Source: Hyphomicrobium sp. (lineage in GTDB: Bacteria > Pseudomonadota > Alphaproteobacteria > Rhizobiales > Hyphomicrobiaceae). Taken from it: a DNA stretch of 64,000 bases. Under the pieces are notes generated by a model. It was not told the DNA's origin. It did no database searches and worked only from the letters and a program-made list of their open reading frames with translations. Below, piece by piece: positions 1-8,535 of this stretch; the first letter of the stretch is position 1, and every line of letters starts with the position of its first letter. A program made the position numbers and the translations under genes. The stretch is from NCBI GenBank assembly GCA_019751875.1, contig JAIEMV010000006.1, positions 124,001 to 188,000 on the forward strand. The letters run 5' to 3'.

Positions 1-6
1 GGGGGC

Positions 7-1008
7 ATGAACCCATTTAACGATCGACGAGTGCTCGGAATCGGTCTCGCCGTTCTCGCTCTTGGGCTAGCAACGTGGAGCGGACTGTCTGGCTTTCGAT
101 CCGATGACAGCGGCGTTATCGTCCTGCAGGGCAACGTCGACGTTCGCCAGGTCAATCTGGGGTTCAAGGTCGGTGGTCGAATAGCTGATATGAAGGTCGA
201 CGAGGGCGATCGGGTCGACGCCGGCAAGATCGTTGCCTCGCTCGATAAATCCTACTTCGCCGACGACGTGCGCCTGGCGCGTGCACGGGTTGCTGCCCAG
301 GCCGCCATCGTCGCCCGGCTCGAGAACGGCACCCGCCCTGAGGAAATCGCCCAAGCACGTGCCGTCGTCGCCGAGCGCGAGGCCACCGTCGCGCTTGCCG
401 AAGCGACGCTGAATCGACAACAGGACCTCGCGGGTCGTGGCGTTTCCCCCCATCAGCGGCACGATGAGGCGACTGCTGCGTCCGAGCAGGCGCGGGCGGC
501 GCTTCAGTCAGCGCAGGAAACCCTAAAGCTTGCGGAGATCGGACCGCGACGCGAGGACATCGAAGCAACCAAGGCACAGCTGGAGGCCGAGAATGCGGCG
601 CTCGCACAGGCGGAACGAAGGTTGACCGACGCCGATTTGATTACTCCGGGCGAGGGTGTGGTGCTGACGCGCGTCCGGGAGCCTGGTGCCATCGTCGGCG
701 CAGGCGAGACGGTCTATGCCGTGACTATCACCGCACCCGTGTGGGTGCGCACCTATGTCGCCGAGCCCGACCTCGGACGTGTCCGGCCCGGCATGTCTGT
801 TGAGGTGCGAACGGACGGGGGCAAGACCTACCGCGGGCAGATCGGCTTCATCTCGCCAGTCGCCGAGTTCACGCCGAAGTCGGTCGAAACCAAGGAGCTA
901 CGTACGAGCCTCGTCTACCGGCTCCGTATTGTGGTCGACGGAGAAACGGCTGGACTTCTGCAAGGAATGCCGGTCACAGCGCTTGTGAAGAATGGGAAGG
1001 AAAACTGA
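7..1008 (+). CDS. HlyD-family periplasmic adaptor of an ABC exporter (YbhG-like)
   Basis: A 333-aa membrane-fusion protein that should link the inner-membrane ABC exporter encoded downstream to an outer-membrane channel. It has one N-terminal membrane anchor (about residues 9-30) and a first lipoyl half around residue 60 (VDEGDRVDAGK). A long Ala/Glu-rich coiled-coil hairpin spans about residues 85-205, the second lipoyl half follows (PGAIVGAGETVYAV), and the end is a beta-barrel domain. The start is at the left edge of the window, after a G-rich ribosome-binding site (gggggc). Three bases separate it from the ATPase gene, so all four genes form one operon. Substrate is not predictable; drugs, metals or lipids are all possible. 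Confidence 0.9.
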   Translation: MNPFNDRRVLGIGLAVLALGLATWSGLSGFRSDDSGVIVLQGNVDVRQVNLGFKVGGRIADMKVDEGDRVDAGKIVASLDKSYFADDVRLARARVAAQAAIVARLENGTRPEEIAQARAVVAEREATVALAEATLNRQQDLAGRGVSPHQRHDEATAASEQARAALQSAQETLKLAEIGPRREDIEATKAQLEAENAALAQAERRLTDADLITPGEGVVLTRVREPGAIVGAGETVYAVTITAPVWVRTYVAEPDLGRVRPGMSVEVRTDGGKTYRGQIGFISPVAEFTPKSVETKELRTSLVYRLRIVVDGETAGLLQGMPVTALVKNGKEN

Positions 1009-1011
1009 GCC

Positions 1012-2742
1012 ATGAGCGAGGCACTCGTCCAGTTCGATCAGATCGTGAAACGGTTCGATGGCACGCCCCATCCGGCGGTGGCCGAAATCACGACTACGAT
1101 CATGAGTGGAGGGATCACGGGGCTCGCTGGCCCGGACGGTGCTGGCAAGACGACGCTGCTTCGCCTGATCCTGGGTCTACTCAAAGCAGATTCGGGCGCG
1201 CTCAGAGTCTGCGGCCGCGACCCCGTTTCGGAGGCTTCCGCAGTGCGTGATCTCGTGGCCTACATGCCGCAGCGGTTCGGCCTCTATGAGGATCTGACGG
1301 TCCTCGAGAACCTGACGCTTTATGCGGACCTGCGTGCAGTCATCGGTGAAGAACGGCGCACGGCCTTCGAGCGCTTGCTTGCCTTCACGAGCCTCGCACC
1401 TTTCACAAGCCGCCTCGCGGGTGCGCTGTCTGGAGGCATGAAGCAGAAGCTTGGACTGGCCTGCGCACTCATTCGGACTCCGCGTCTGCTGCTCCTCGAC
1501 GAGCCGAGCGCTGGCGTCGATCCAGTCTCGCGCCGCGAGCTCTGGCGCATGGTCCAAACTCTCACCGGTGAAGGCCTTGGCGTGGTCTGGAGCACGGCTT
1601 ATCTCGACGAAGCGGAGCGATGCGAGCGGGTGCTCCTGATGAATGACGGCAAGTTGATCTACGAAGGCTCGCCTTCAGGGCTCACAAACCGCATGGTCGG
1701 GCGTAGCTTTCACGTCCGCAATGCGGGAGAGGGGCGCCGGGGGGTTCTCGCCTCCGCCGCCAAGATGCCCGGTGTCATTGACGGCGTTATCCAGGGCGCA
1801 AACGTCCGCATCGTCATGGCGGCAGGAGCGACACCTCTTTCGGCTGAAGACTTCAAAGGCGTGTCGCACGTCGAGGTCACCTCAGTGCCGCCCCGCTTCG
1901 AGGATGCGTTCGTTAGTCTACTTGGCAGCGCCACCCCTGCCGTGTCTCGCCTCGCCGCAGGGGCGGTTCGCGCGAAGCTGGACGCAGGCCCCGTAGTCGA
2001 GGCGAAAGAGCTGACCCGCCGCTTCGGTTCCTTTACGGCAGCCGACCGGATCTCGTTCTCGATTGGAAGGGGCGAGATCTTCGGGCTTCTCGGGCCGAAT
2101 GGCGCCGGGAAATCGACGACATTCAAGATGCTGTGCGGCCTCCTGCGCCCGACCTCAGGCGAGGCGCGTGTCGCAGGCCTCGACGTCGCGGCGCAGACGT
2201 CCGCAGCGCGGAATCGCCTCGGCTATATGGCACAGAAGTTTTCGCTGTACGGAGACCTGAGCGTCGCCCAGAATCTCGCATTCTTCGCCGGGGTCTATGG
2301 CCTTACTGGCGCAAGGCGCCAGCGCGCCCTCGAGCGGGTGACGGAAGCGTTCGGTCTGCAACGATACTTGGAGACAAACGCGGGAACGCTGCCAGCCGGC
2401 TTTAAGCAACGCTTGGCGCTTTCCTGCGCGGTCATGCACGAGCCGCCGGTCCTTTTTCTGGACGAGCCGACGTCGGGCGTCGATCCGCTGACGCGTCGCG
2501 AATTTTGGGCACATATCAATGCATTCGTACAGAGCGGCGTCACGGTGATGGTGACAACACATTTTCTCGAGGAGGCTGAGTATTGCGATCGCATTGCGCT
2601 CGTCTACCGTGCGCGCGTGATTGCGGCCGGAACTCCGGACGATCTGAAGGACAGCGTACGGACACAAGCGCTTCCCGACCCAACGCTCGAGGATGCATTC
2701 ATCACTCTCGTCGAGGCTGACGACAAAAAGGTGGCCGCGTGA
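1012..2742 (+). CDS. ABC transporter ATP-binding protein with two fused nucleotide-binding domains (YbhF-like)
   Basis: A 576-aa protein that powers the ABC-2 permeases downstream. Domain 1 has Walker A GPDGAGKTT (residues 40-48), signature LSGGMKQKL and Walker B LLLLDEPSAGVD. Domain 2 has GPNGAGKST, Walker B VLFLDEPTSGVD and an intact TTH switch. The domains are unequal: domain 1 has STAY where the switch histidine is expected, and domain 2 has LPAGF where LSGGQ is expected. One composite ATP site is therefore probably degenerate. Its stop overlaps the GTG start of the next gene (GTGA), which implies translational coupling. Confidence 0.93.
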   Translation: MSEALVQFDQIVKRFDGTPHPAVAEITTTIMSGGITGLAGPDGAGKTTLLRLILGLLKADSGALRVCGRDPVSEASAVRDLVAYMPQRFGLYEDLTVLENLTLYADLRAVIGEERRTAFERLLAFTSLAPFTSRLAGALSGGMKQKLGLACALIRTPRLLLLDEPSAGVDPVSRRELWRMVQTLTGEGLGVVWSTAYLDEAERCERVLLMNDGKLIYEGSPSGLTNRMVGRSFHVRNAGEGRRGVLASAAKMPGVIDGVIQGANVRIVMAAGATPLSAEDFKGVSHVEVTSVPPRFEDAFVSLLGSATPAVSRLAAGAVRAKLDAGPVVEAKELTRRFGSFTAADRISFSIGRGEIFGLLGPNGAGKSTTFKMLCGLLRPTSGEARVAGLDVAAQTSAARNRLGYMAQKFSLYGDLSVAQNLAFFAGVYGLTGARRQRALERVTEAFGLQRYLETNAGTLPAGFKQRLALSCAVMHEPPVLFLDEPTSGVDPLTRREFWAHINAFVQSGVTVMVTTHFLEEAEYCDRIALVYRARVIAAGTPDDLKDSVRTQALPDPTLEDAFITLVEADDKKVAA

Positions 2743-3881
2743 GCGCGCCGGAGCCCGCGTCCGCTGATCGCCTTCGCCGCATCATCGCGCTGATCCGCAA
2801 GGAGACGCGTCAGATCCTACGTGACCCGAGCACGGTCATCATCGCGGTTATCCTGCCACTGACCCTCCTCTTCCTGTTCGGCTACGGTGTATCCTTCGAT
2901 GCGCGGCGCATAGAAATTGGCCTGGTCATCGACGATCCCACACCGGAGACGGGCAGCTTCACGGCCTCGCTCATGAACTCGTCCCTCTTTGCAGCCCGCT
3001 CGGCTCGCGATCGGCGTAACTTTGAGAGTGACCTCGTCGCCGGACGGATCGATGGGATCGTCGTTCTTGCATCCGGCTTTTCCGCGCAGGGGGCGCGCGG
3101 CGACCGCGCGCCCATCCAGGTCATCGTCGACGGCAGTGACCCGAACAAGGCGACCCTGGTGCGCAATTACCTCCAGGGTGCCTGGGGCAACTGGCTGATG
3201 CAGGAGGCGATTACGCGCGGCGAGCGCATCACTTTCCCGATCTCGGTTGAGTCGCGCGTCTGGTTCAACCCCGAGATCGCCAGCCATCACTACCTCGTAC
3301 CGGGCTCGATCGCGATTATACTGATGCTGATCGGTGCGCTCCTTACGGCGCTGGTGGTTGCGCGTGAATGGGAGCGCGGCACAATGGAGGCGCTGCTCGC
3401 GACGCCCGTGGGCATCATCGACCTCCTGGCAGGCAAGCTCATTCCCTATTTCGTCCTCGGCATGATCACCATGGCACTCGCGACGGGCACGGCCCTGTTC
3501 GTGTTCGGAGTTCCGTTCCGTGGCTCGTTCTCCGTGCTCGCGCTCATGACGGCCGTGTTTCTCACCACGGCATTAGCCCAGGGCCTCTTGATCTCGACGC
3601 TGGCTCGCAATCAGCTCGTCGCAGCCCAGAGCACGTTGATCTCGGCGTTCCTGCCGAGCTTCTTTTTGTCGGGCTTCGTATTCGAGATCGCTGGCATGCC
3701 CTTGCCGCTTCGGATCATCTCCTATGCAGTTCCCGCAAGATACTTCGTCTCTGGCCTGCAAACGCTCTTCCTTGCCGGCGACGTGTGGAGCGTCATCTGG
3801 CCGAACCTCACCGGGATGGCGGTCATTGCCGTGGTCTACATCACCTTGACCGCCGTCAAGACAAAAACAAGGCTCGATTGA
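2739..3881 (+). CDS. ABC-2 type permease (YbhS-like)
   Basis: A 380-aa inner-membrane permease with the ABC-2 layout: one TM helix near residues 30-50, a large periplasmic domain, then a cluster of five C-terminal helices from about residue 185. The segment VVAREWERGTMEALLATP, just after the second helix, is the cytoplasmic coupling motif typical of this family. It begins with GTG overlapping the ATPase stop codon. The homologous permease gene follows after 3 bp, so the exporter is probably a heterodimer of the two. Confidence 0.9.
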   Translation: MSAPEPASADRLRRIIALIRKETRQILRDPSTVIIAVILPLTLLFLFGYGVSFDARRIEIGLVIDDPTPETGSFTASLMNSSLFAARSARDRRNFESDLVAGRIDGIVVLASGFSAQGARGDRAPIQVIVDGSDPNKATLVRNYLQGAWGNWLMQEAITRGERITFPISVESRVWFNPEIASHHYLVPGSIAIILMLIGALLTALVVAREWERGTMEALLATPVGIIDLLAGKLIPYFVLGMITMALATGTALFVFGVPFRGSFSVLALMTAVFLTTALAQGLLISTLARNQLVAAQSTLISAFLPSFFLSGFVFEIAGMPLPLRIISYAVPARYFVSGLQTLFLAGDVWSVIWPNLTGMAVIAVVYITLTAVKTKTRLD

Positions 3882-3884
3882 ATC

Positions 3885-4994
3885 ATGCGTTCGTCCCTGT
3901 GGTCGCTGATCGTCAAGGAGCTTCTCGCCAATTGGCGCGATCGTCGCAATCGAATCATTCTCCTGATTTCACCGATGATCCAAGTGCTGATCTTTTCGTT
4001 TGCCGCGACGCAGGAGGTGAAGAACGTGCCCCTTGCCGTGTTGGACGATAACCGTAGCATACTGTCTCGCGAGCTGATCTCGCGTTTTGAGGGCTCACCC
4101 CAATTCTCGCAGGTCATGCACCTCCAGGGCGTGGGCGATATCGCGCCGACGATCGACTCCCGCACCGCGCTGGCGGTTCTGCACATCAGGCAAGATTTTT
4201 CCCGCAAGCTCGCAGCCGGACAACCGGCTCAGGTCCAGCTCCTTCTTGACGGCCGCAGTTCGAACGCTGCGCAGATCATTCAGGGCTACACAGTCGAGAT
4301 TGTCGATCGTCTGAATGTGGAGATCGCTCAAAGCGCCAGCCTTCGCGGCCCGGCAAGCGTCGTCGTGGCGCGCACTTGGTTCAATCCGAACTCGGACACG
4401 CTCTGGTCGACCGTGCCAGGCCTGTTTGCGGTCCTGACGACAACCGTCGGAATGATGGTATCCGCCCTGTCAGTCGCGCGGGAGCGAGAGCTCGGGTCTT
4501 TCGAGCAACTTCTCGTCTCACCGCTGACTTCGATAGAGATCCTCGCGGGCAAGGCCGCATCGGCGCTGGTGATCGCTGTTTCCGAAACGACGATCATAAT
4601 GCTGATCGCGATGTACGTGCTCGGCGTCCCGATGGAGGGATCGATGGTTCTGCTTTATGGCGCGATGATCGTCTATCTCCTATCGATCATAGGGATTGGC
4701 TTATTTATCTCGTCACTATCCTCGACCCAGCAGCAGGCCATCATCGGCGCCTTCATGTTTCTCGCTCCGGCAATACTTCTTTCCGGATATGCCACCCCGG
4801 TCTCGAACATGCCGGACTGGCTGCAGACGCTGACGTTCGTGAACCCGGTCCGGCATTTCGTTGTTATCGCGAAAGGCGCATTTCTGAAGGACTTGCCGAT
4901 TGACGTTATCGCGGCTCACCTCTGGCCGCTGGCCCTGATTGCAGCGGCGACACTTTCCGCTGCAACCTGGCTCTTCCGGCACAAGACAGCGTAG
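3885..4994 (+). CDS. ABC-2 type permease (YbhR-like)
   Basis: A 369-aa protein, the second transmembrane half of the exporter. It has the same fold as the preceding gene: an N-terminal helix with LISPMIQVLIF, a periplasmic domain, and a C-terminal helix cluster. It carries the coupling motif SVARERELGSFEQLLVSP. It is the last gene of the four-gene operon (adaptor, double ATPase, two permeases), the YbhGFSR arrangement. No outer-membrane factor sits next to it; the TolC-like gene near 52 kb is distant but could serve. Confidence 0.9.
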   Translation: MRSSLWSLIVKELLANWRDRRNRIILLISPMIQVLIFSFAATQEVKNVPLAVLDDNRSILSRELISRFEGSPQFSQVMHLQGVGDIAPTIDSRTALAVLHIRQDFSRKLAAGQPAQVQLLLDGRSSNAAQIIQGYTVEIVDRLNVEIAQSASLRGPASVVVARTWFNPNSDTLWSTVPGLFAVLTTTVGMMVSALSVARERELGSFEQLLVSPLTSIEILAGKAASALVIAVSETTIIMLIAMYVLGVPMEGSMVLLYGAMIVYLLSIIGIGLFISSLSSTQQQAIIGAFMFLAPAILLSGYATPVSNMPDWLQTLTFVNPVRHFVVIAKGAFLKDLPIDVIAAHLWPLALIAAATLSAATWLFRHKTA

Positions 4995-5163
4995 GTGTTT
5001 TGGGATTTGTATTCGCGAATTTCGGGCGAGGTCTCAATATAACATCAGGCCCCTTGAAACGGGTCAGAGAGACTTCGATTGGGGCGGCGCGTCCGGCCCT
5101 GATCGGCAGACGTATCGCGGATGGGGCCAGTGGGCCTGATCCCTTCAACAACGGAGATCCTTC

Positions 5164-5532
5164 ATGGCACGCAAGAGCGATATGGAGAAGCTGTCCTATG
5201 ATGAGCTGATTGCGCTCAAGCGGAGGGTGGAGAAAGCCCTCGAAGCCAAGAAATCCGAGCATGTCGATCAAGTGCGTGCGCAGATCCATGCGCAGCTCGA
5301 GAAAGCCGGTTTGTCGGTGGCTGACGTGCTGGGGCACGCGGCCCCATCCTTTGCAAGCCAGGCATCCCTCAAACCGCGCGGGCCGGCGAAAGGCTCAAAA
5401 GTGGCCCCTAAATTCCGCAATCCCAAAAACCCCGAGCAGACCTGGAGCGGCCGGGGCTTGAAGCCGCGCTGGCTGCAAGAGGCGCTAGGCCGCGGCCAAA
5501 AGCTTGAGAGTTTCAAAATCAAGGGCGCATAA
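5164..5532 (+). CDS. H-NS/HvrA-family histone-like nucleoid protein
   Basis: A 122-aa protein predicted to bind AT-rich DNA and silence transcription. The N-terminal half (residues 7-55) is a charged oligomerisation helix. The C-terminal half contains the H-NS DNA-binding signature, seen as FRNPKNPEQTWSGRGLKPRW (residues 89-108). Length matches alphaproteobacterial H-NS-like proteins. It is preceded by an AGATCC-type site and a 170-bp leader after the ABC operon. Silencing of the nearby transferred DNA is a reasonable inference, not something the sequence proves. Confidence 0.88.
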   Translation: MARKSDMEKLSYDELIALKRRVEKALEAKKSEHVDQVRAQIHAQLEKAGLSVADVLGHAAPSFASQASLKPRGPAKGSKVAPKFRNPKNPEQTWSGRGLKPRWLQEALGRGQKLESFKIKGA

Positions 5533-5915
5533 GGTCTGTGGGAATGTGTGACCGGCAGAAGGCGCAGGATGTTGGGCTCCCGCAAGGTCTGTTGGTCCTA
5601 GCATGACAAGCTCCTTTGATCCGCTCTGGTAGACCAGTTCGACGAAGGCACGTGCTGTTTCAAAACTGGCTCTATGTTAGCCGGTGCCAAGCGCGCACGC
5701 GCTTGAGAATAGCAGTGAGTTCAACACTGTCAAAGCCGGCGAGGATTGAGGAGCGGAAGACCCCTAAGCTAGCGATTGTCGGGGCGACGACCGTCCGATC
5801 GGTCGCGGCAAGTAGGCCGGTGTGCAAGAGTGCTCGACAGCATCTGGAAGCATCCAGCGAGGCTGAGTGAGCAAACAAGCAGCCCGCAACAATAAGATAG
5901 ACCCGCTGCTGTCCC
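5533..5915. other. Intergenic region without a convincing gene
   Basis: About 380 bp between the H-NS-like gene and the converging lipoprotein gene. Open frames exist on both strands, but they lack ribosome-binding sites and recognisable composition, so I call none of them. I see no clear terminator hairpin with a T-run. Confidence 0.5.
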
Positions 5916-6479
5916 TCAGGAACGCCGGTGCTCAATGTCGATTGGCTTTGATGAGCAATCGATGTAACCGCGATAGCCGACCTTGAGGCTATCGGCAACT
6001 TCGAACATCATGTTTGCCTCTCGACGCTCGACGTGCGGAACGGGGACCCAGCCAGTTCCGCGATCTGACACAATTTTTATGCGGATGGGTTCGGCTGCGA
6101 GCATTATCGTTCGCTCGGTCTCCGAAGCTTTTGCGCTCGTCTCCGACGTTAACGAAATCAAACTGCCATTAAGCTTCACAACACCTTTCGACCCCCCAAT
6201 TTCGGGCGGCATTTTGATACCAACGACTCCCGAGCCGGCTGTAGTATAGCGAAATTCGCAGCGCGGACCGTTTCCAATTAGCTTACGCACCTCGGGTTCG
6301 GACATCGTTTGCGGATCGAGCGTTGCAAGGTCAACGCCGGCAATCGCCTCTGGGGCCGTTGACACTCGGGTCACTTCGTTTTCCTGTGGTCGGGTGGCCT
6401 GATCGTCAGGCGCCTTGTTGTCCTCGCAGCCTGTAGCGATCCCTGCCACGACCAACATTAAAATACTGCGTCGAATCAT
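5916..6479 (-). CDS. Predicted lipoprotein, unknown function
   Basis: A 187-aa protein with a short lipoprotein signal ending in VVAGIATGC, so Cys18 would be lipidated. The mature part opens with a low-complexity acidic stretch and continues into a beta-rich domain with no family I recognise. I chose the ATG at 6479 because the signal peptide starts there and GGTGAC lies upstream; an ATG at 6494 would overlap the stop codon of the preceding gene. It is the last gene of a three-gene minus-strand unit with a DUF305 membrane protein and a cytochrome c, so an envelope redox or metal role is plausible. Confidence 0.75.
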   Translation of the reverse strand: MIRRSILMLVVAGIATGCEDNKAPDDQATRPQENEVTRVSTAPEAIAGVDLATLDPQTMSEPEVRKLIGNGPRCEFRYTTAGSGVVGIKMPPEIGGSKGVVKLNGSLISLTSETSAKASETERTIMLAAEPIRIKIVSDRGTGWVPVPHVERREANMMFEVADSLKVGYRGYIDCSSKPIDIEHRRS

Positions 6480-6493
6480 GTGTAGGTCACCCA

Positions 6494-6949
6494 TCAGTCG
6501 CGCCGTCCTAGGTCAGCGGCCAGATACTTCATCTCCGCGATCTCGCGCTCCTGAGCTTCAATGATCTCGTCAGCCAGTTTGCGAACTCGCAAGTCGGAAA
6601 TCTGGGCCCGCTCGCTGGTAAGGATTGCGATCGAATGATGAGGGATCATCGCTTTAAGATACTCAATGTCGTTAACCGTTGCTTGGCTGCGTACCAGCCA
6701 CAGAGCGAGCGCGAAAACTGCCGCCGACAGGCCGAGAATTGCGAAACTGATCCGGTGGTCAGGGTACATCCCCCACATGAAGCCTAACATTACGACTGAC
6801 ATTGTGGATCCCATAACAAGTGCCATCCATGCTCGGGTCTCGCTCCAATAGATATGTTCGTATGCGTAGGTATTTAAGTACATTAAACCGTACATAATGA
6901 CGGTGGATGTCGCGATCATTGCCGCGAAGCGCCAGTAAGACATAGTCAT
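6494..6949 (-). CDS. Membrane-anchored DUF305 protein
   Basis: A 151-aa protein with three predicted membrane helices (about residues 8-27, 40-60 and 68-86) followed by a short DUF305 segment. The family hallmark MIPHHSIAI is present (about residues 100-108), then a helical tail rich in Glu and Arg. DUF305 proteins are ferritin-like four-helix proteins often found beside copper-resistance genes; the biochemical role is not settled. The start overlaps the stop of the upstream cytochrome gene (ATGA), so the two are coupled. Two further DUF305 proteins are in this window (7905 and 63037). Confidence 0.85.
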   Translation of the reverse strand: MTMSYWRFAAMIATSTVIMYGLMYLNTYAYEHIYWSETRAWMALVMGSTMSVVMLGFMWGMYPDHRISFAILGLSAAVFALALWLVRSQATVNDIEYLKAMIPHHSIAILTSERAQISDLRVRKLADEIIEAQEREIAEMKYLAADLGRRD

Positions 6950-7512
6950 TCGATTTCTTTCGGACTTGATTGCTTGCCTTGATTGGTATCCGAGTGGTCC
7001 CCGCTCATTCTCACATACTCCTGCGAAGTGATGGCCGGCAGCTGTGAAACGAATGCAGCAATGTTCCAGAGCTCCTTGTCCTCATGCGTTGGCCCGAAAG
7101 CTGGCATGCCAGACATCTTCGCCCCATATTTTATAATCCAGAACACCTCATTAGGCTTCCAATTCTTTGCCGCGTCTTTCAAACGCGGCGGATTCGGCCG
7201 CATTCCTTCAGCCCATTTCTCCCGCTCGATGCCAGGCCCGGAATGGCAGTGCTGACACATCAGTTTGTAGTCAGAGGCGCCTGCAGCGATCATTTCTGGA
7301 GTGTAGTTCTCCGGCGGCCTGATCTTTGCAGCGCGGGCCTGAACTGAGTTTCGGAAGGTTGTGTCGAACAGCCAACGAACCGCAGACGTATGCTCCTCTG
7401 TGGCGGCGACGTTGTAAGCGCCCGTATAGGCGATTCCAATTGCTACCATAACCGCCACAAGCAAGCCGGTCAGAGCACCGGTGAAACTCGCCAACAACAA
7501 GCTTTTCTGCAC
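6946..7512 (-). CDS. Membrane-anchored c-type cytochrome
   Basis: A mono-haem cytochrome c of about 188 aa. The haem motif CQHCH is present, and the distal Met is probably in KMSGMPAFG, the usual class I spacing. The N-terminus is an uncleaved signal anchor (SLLLASFTGALTGLLVAVMV). I place the start at GTG 7512 because GGAGG lies four bases upstream; an in-frame TTG at 7545 has no such site. It probably passes electrons in the periplasm. Downstream are a DUF305 protein and a lipoprotein, overlapped or nearly so. Confidence 0.87.
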   Translation of the reverse strand: MQKSLLLASFTGALTGLLVAVMVAIGIAYTGAYNVAATEEHTSAVRWLFDTTFRNSVQARAAKIRPPENYTPEMIAAGASDYKLMCQHCHSGPGIEREKWAEGMRPNPPRLKDAAKNWKPNEVFWIIKYGAKMSGMPAFGPTHEDKELWNIAAFVSQLPAITSQEYVRMSGDHSDTNQGKQSSPKEIE

Positions 7513-7904
7513 TTTGCCTCCACAGCAAGCGAATAGCGTAAGCAACGCAGCAGCGGGGAGTTGGTTTCCAATAGAGATTGTACAGCGGCTTCAAAGTTCA
7601 GCCGAGGCTTTGCTGTTCCGCCGACACGGGCCCCCGTCAAACTAGGGGCTGAATTTCTGTCATCAGAAGAATGATGCCAAGACTTGCATAGCGGCCGCAC
7701 CAGGGACATCAACGGTTCTCGCAGCCCATGCAAACTACGTCTCATTTCTTTTCGTTACGTAACGAAAAGATCGTGTCCGCTGAAGGGGCCGGTTGTGCCG
7801 GCGCACCGAAGGGCTAGTCTTTTGCAAAAAACATCAGAAAGCCTGGAACTCGGATTGAGGTCGGTGATTTTAAACCTGATCACAGCCACGGAGGTCCTTC
7901 CCCC
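7513..7904. other. Divergent intergenic region with a long palindrome
   Basis: About 390 bp separating the minus-strand cytochrome operon from the plus-strand DUF305 gene. It must contain both promoters. The only strong structure I see is the 24-bp palindrome annotated separately at 7747-7770. No gene is called here. Confidence 0.6.
7747..7770. promoter_or_regulatory. Perfect 24-bp palindrome, candidate operator
   Basis: Left half TCTTTTCGTTAC is followed directly by its exact reverse complement, with no spacer. It lies between divergent transcription units, about 235 bp from the cytochrome start and 134 bp from the DUF305 start. There is no T-run as expected for a terminator. A dimeric regulator site, perhaps metal- or redox-responsive given the neighbours, is the simplest reading. 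Confidence 0.55.
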
Positions 7905-8378
7905 ATGCGTCCAATCCTACTTATGCCAATTGCCGTATGGTCAGCTCTAGCCGCTACGGCGAGTGCTCAAGAAAACAGTCCGGATCTCGATCAGAGCATA
8001 CAGAAAGACATGCCCGGTAGCATGAAGGGGCATTCTAGAATGCAAGAGATGATGCCTACCATGCAAGAGATGATGCGCTCCAAAAGCAGCGCCCGAACGC
8101 CGGCTGCAAAATCGTACATTCAGGTCATGGACCGAATGAACAAGGCTATGGCAATTGAGTTTTCCGGTGACGCCGGAGCTGATTTTGCCCGGATGATGAT
8201 TCCTCATCATCAGGGCGCTCTCGACATGGCTCAGATCGCCTCCGAGGAAGCGGAAGACGATGAGCTTCGCCGCATCGCAAAGAAAACGATGGACGATCAG
8301 AGACGAGACATCGAGGAGCTGCGCAAATGGCTTGAAAAGCATAAATCTGCGGCTAGAGGATCGAGTGCTGCAGATTGA
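7905..8378 (+). CDS. Secreted DUF305 protein
   Basis: A 157-aa protein with a cleavable signal peptide (residues 1-21, ending ASAQ). A Met-rich stretch follows (MQEMMPTMQEMM), which could bind Cu(I). The DUF305 core has MMIPHHQGALDMA and a helical C-terminus EELRKWLEKHK. A good ribosome-binding site (GGAGG) precedes the ATG. It is monocistronic and divergent from the cytochrome operon. Family members cluster with copper resistance; direct copper binding is an inference from the Met/His content. Confidence 0.88.
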   Translation: MRPILLMPIAVWSALAATASAQENSPDLDQSIQKDMPGSMKGHSRMQEMMPTMQEMMRSKSSARTPAAKSYIQVMDRMNKAMAIEFSGDAGADFARMMIPHHQGALDMAQIASEEAEDDELRRIAKKTMDDQRRDIEELRKWLEKHKSAARGSSAAD

Positions 8379-8535
8379 CTCTAGGCGCAGTTGCATTAGT
8401 CGACGTCCATTCCATGGTGGGTCTTTGAGGTGCTGTGCATGATCGTCACGATTGACCTCAAGCGGCCTTAGAACGCAGTACGGCCTCATCCATTGCGACG
8501 ATCGTTCTGTGCCCTGAGTGAAGCGACCTAACCGA

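Noticed and set aside
3368-4051. Long plus-strand frame (227 aa) inside the ABC permease genes
   Set aside because: Arg/His/Pro-rich shadow of the permease frames; it spans the junction of two clear genes.
5672-5998. 108-aa minus-strand frame after the H-NS-like gene
   Set aside because: Overlaps the real lipoprotein gene in a different frame and has no support.
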